This document shows positions 5,649 through 7,417 of a stretch of DNA of 7,417 bases, one piece after another. Position 1 is the stretch's first letter. Each line of letters opens with the position of its first letter. Where the stretch lies: NCBI GenBank assembly GCA_003520425.1, contig DOUU01000340.1:175-7591 (forward strand), read 5' to 3'. Below the pieces are notes generated by a model, which saw only the letters and a program-made list of their open reading frames with translations, made no database searches and was not told the origin of the DNA. The DNA is from Deltaproteobacteria bacterium. GTDB lineage: Bacteria; Myxococcota_A; UBA9160. A program made the position numbers and the translations under genes.

Positions 5649-7021
5649 CAGTGCGCCCCCTCGTGCGCGTGGCTCTTCTTGTGGATCGCGAGCTCCTTCA
5701 TCTCCGCCACCGCGATCACCGGGAAGAGCTTGATGAAGATCACGAAGAACATGGCGAAGAAGCCGAAGCTTCCCGCCAGGATCATGAGCTCTGCGGGTTG
5801 CGGCGTGTAGATGCCCCAGACGGCGGGGTTGTACTCGTGGGAGAGGCCGATCACGATGATGACGTAGCGCTCGAACCACATCCCGATGTTGACGAAGATC
5901 GACACCGCAAAGACGGTCGGAACGTGAACGCGTGCGCGCTTAAACCAAAAGACCTGGGGGATCACGGTATTGCAGATCAGCATCGTCCAGGTCGAGATCC
6001 AATAGGGCCCAAACACGCGATACCACCAGGCTGTCTGCTCGAACTCGTTCCCGCTGTACCACGCGATGAAGAACTCCATGAGATAGGAATAACCGACGAT
6101 GAGCGAGGTCAGCAGGATGAACTTCGCCATGTTGTCGAAGTGATAGTCGGTGATGTAGGCCTCCAGGCCATAGATGCGCCGCACGGGAATCATCATGGTG
6201 AGCACCATGGCGAACCCGGAGAAGATGGCTCCGGCCACGAAGTAGGGAGCGAAGATCGTGGCATGCCAGGTCGGCACGATCGACATGGCGAAGTCCCAGG
6301 ACACGACGCTGTGCACGGAGAGGACGAGAGGAGTGCAAAGGCCTGAGAGGTGGAGCACGGTCCGGTTCCAGGCCTTCCACTGCTTGGACTTCCCCTCCCA
6401 GCCGAGGGCGAGGGCGGTGTAGAGGACCTTCCGCCAGCCCGTCGACCGGTCGCGCGCGATCGCAAAGTCGGGGATGAGCCCTACGAACAGGAAGAGCGCG
6501 GAGATTGTTCCGTAGGTGGAGATCGCGAAGGTGTCCCACACGAGCGGGCTCTTGAAGTTCACCCAAAGCCCGCGCTGGTTCGGGTAGGGCAGGATGAAAT
6601 ACGACTTCCAGATCCGGCCGACGTGGATGCCGAGGAACTGCGCCGCCGTGAGCACGGCGAAGATGGTCATGGCAGCGGCGCTGCGGTTGATGGCGTTCCG
6701 CCACTTCGAACGAAACAGGTAGAGGATGGCGGAGATCAGGGTGCCGGCGTGGGCGATACCGACCCAGAACACGAAGGTCACGATGTAGACGCCCCAGAAG
6801 ATGGGGTGGGCGTAGCCCGCGATGCCGAGGCCCTTGTAGACCTGGTAGACCCAGACCGCGCCCGCGGAGTGCACGAACACGACCAGGAACCCGAGGAGCA
6901 GCCAGTACGGCATCGTCGGGCGGTCCATCACCGCAAGGATGTCGCGGTTCACGTCCGAGTCTGCGACGGCGGGCACCGGGCGGATCATGTCGGCAACGGA
7001 GGCAGCAGGAGGCGGCGTCAT
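5648..7021 (-). CDS. actC: Alternative Complex III quinol-binding membrane subunit ActC (NrfD-like)
   Basis: ActC is the NrfD/PsrC-like membrane subunit of ACIII that holds the quinol-oxidation site beside the ActB iron-sulfur domain. The protein has 457 residues from an ATG at 7021, with GAGG eight bases upstream inside the end of actB. About ten membrane helices can be traced: 39-60, 76-100, 116-136, 161-183, 222-240, 254-278, 300-322, 340-358, 369-392 and 409-432. Recognisable family segments are the WVGIAHAGTLISAILYLFR stretch (86-104), the PLVWDTFAISTYG segment (159-171), LSVHSVVSWDFA (234-245), MEFFIAWYSGN (315-325) and NIGMWFERYVII (378-389). The His and Asp residues in these segments are candidates for quinol and proton handling, but I do not assign roles individually. 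The cytoplasmic C-terminus is His-rich (HKKSHAHEGAH). It starts three bases after the actB stop and overlaps actD. Confidence 0.96.
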   Translation of the reverse strand: MTPPPAASVADMIRPVPAVADSDVNRDILAVMDRPTMPYWLLLGFLVVFVHSAGAVWVYQVYKGLGIAGYAHPIFWGVYIVTFVFWVGIAHAGTLISAILYLFRSKWRNAINRSAAAMTIFAVLTAAQFLGIHVGRIWKSYFILPYPNQRGLWVNFKSPLVWDTFAISTYGTISALFLFVGLIPDFAIARDRSTGWRKVLYTALALGWEGKSKQWKAWNRTVLHLSGLCTPLVLSVHSVVSWDFAMSIVPTWHATIFAPYFVAGAIFSGFAMVLTMMIPVRRIYGLEAYITDYHFDNMAKFILLTSLIVGYSYLMEFFIAWYSGNEFEQTAWWYRVFGPYWISTWTMLICNTVIPQVFWFKRARVHVPTVFAVSIFVNIGMWFERYVIIVIGLSHEYNPAVWGIYTPQPAELMILAGSFGFFAMFFVIFIKLFPVIAVAEMKELAIHKKSHAHEGAH

Positions 7022-7024
7022 CGT

Positions 7025-7417
7025 CTAGACCTCGACGGGTCCGCGGACCACCTTCGCCAGGTAGGTGGTCGCGGGGCGCGTGTTCAGGACGTGCAGCGCG
7101 TGGTAGCCACGCTTCGGGTCACTCCCCTTCTTGGCGACCGCGCTGTCGGCGTCCTTCAGGTTCCCGAAGGTGATGGCCTTCGTCGGGCAGGCCTGGGCGC
7201 AGGCCGGCGTCACCTCTCCGTCGCGGATCAGCCGCTTTTCGTTCTTGGCGGGCTGCCGCGCGACTTCGATGCGCTGGGTGCAGTAGGTGCACTTCTCCAT
7301 CACGCCCTGGCACCGGACCGTGACGTCGGGGTTCAGCATGAGCTTCATGGGCTCGGGCCACGTCTCGAGGCTGTAGTCGTAGTAGTTGAAGCGGCGCACC
7401 TTGTACGGACAGTTGTT
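7025..7417 (-). CDS. actB: Alternative Complex III iron-sulfur subunit ActB, C-terminal fragment (cut by window edge)
   Basis: ActB is the peripheral subunit of ACIII, related to molybdoenzymes, with a C-terminal iron-sulfur domain that takes electrons from quinol. Only the last 130 residues are inside the window. The open frame reaches the right edge as NNCPYKVRRFNYYDY, a family-typical cluster region, so the GTG at 7399 is an internal Val and not a start; most of the protein, which usually approaches 1000 residues, is missing. Cysteines visible, numbered from the edge: C3 (NCPYK), C36 (VRCQG), C43 and C46 (EKCTYC), C73 and C77 (ACAQACPTKAI). The CxxC and CxxxCP spacing is the ferredoxin pattern of this family, and the downstream HVLNTRPATTYL segment is also typical. 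C36 appears to be an additional Cys compared with the ActB sequences I recall. Followed after three bases by actC. Confidence 0.95.
   Translation of the reverse strand, partial: NNCPYKVRRFNYYDYSLETWPEPMKLMLNPDVTVRCQGVMEKCTYCTQRIEVARQPAKNEKRLIRDGEVTPACAQACPTKAITFGNLKDADSAVAKKGSDPKRGYHALHVLNTRPATTYLAKVVRGPVEV

Noticed and set aside
7397..7399. GTG at 7399 as the actB start
   Set aside because: Upstream in-frame codons to the window edge encode NNCPYK, part of a conserved iron-sulfur region, so this is an internal valine.
1..7417. CRISPR, tRNA, riboswitch, insertion sequence or prophage signals
   Set aside because: No spaced repeats, cloverleaf-like segments, transposase-like proteins or terminal inverted repeats were seen on reading, and the gaps are too short to hold them.

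Overview
This window is a tightly packed, strongly GC-rich bacterial chromosomal segment with two convergent gene blocks and almost no non-coding DNA. The longest gene-free gap is 68 bases, between the actF stop and the rhomboid start. I see no tRNA, rRNA, CRISPR array, insertion sequence or attachment site.

Block 1, plus strand, 1-1787: the 3' part of purU (formyltetrahydrofolate deformylase, truncated by the left window edge), overlapped by four bases with a membrane-anchored protein of the metallo-beta-lactamase (MBL) fold. That second protein keeps the family's fold signatures but has lost nearly all of its metal ligands, so it looks like a pseudoenzyme.

Block 2, minus strand, reading right to left from 7417 to 1777: actB (C-terminal part only, cut by the right edge), actC, actD, actE and actF, then a rhomboid intramembrane protease. 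The five act genes are in the canonical order of Alternative Complex III (ACIII), the quinol:electron-acceptor oxidoreductase that replaces the cytochrome bc1 complex in many bacteria. ActC and ActF are the large NrfD-like membrane subunits, ActB carries iron-sulfur clusters, ActE is a monoheme cytochrome c lipoprotein, and ActD is a two-helix membrane subunit. Junctions from actB to actF are either overlaps or a 3-base gap, pointing to one polycistronic, translationally coupled mRNA. actA and the rest of actB should lie just to the right of the window. No terminal oxidase gene follows actF here. The next gene is a rhomboid protease with an extra seventh helix and a C-terminal TPR-like domain.

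The organism is probably an aerobic or facultative, high-GC Gram-negative bacterium. ACIII, a lipobox cytochrome and a rhomboid with this layout would fit a deltaproteobacterial-type lineage (Myxococcota or relatives), but this is only an impression from the proteins. The two blocks overlap tail to tail by 11 bases with no visible intrinsic terminator between them.

The main candidates for something undescribed are the ligand-less MBL protein coupled to purU and the multi-domain rhomboid directly downstream of ACIII. The rest reads as well-conserved housekeeping and respiratory genes.
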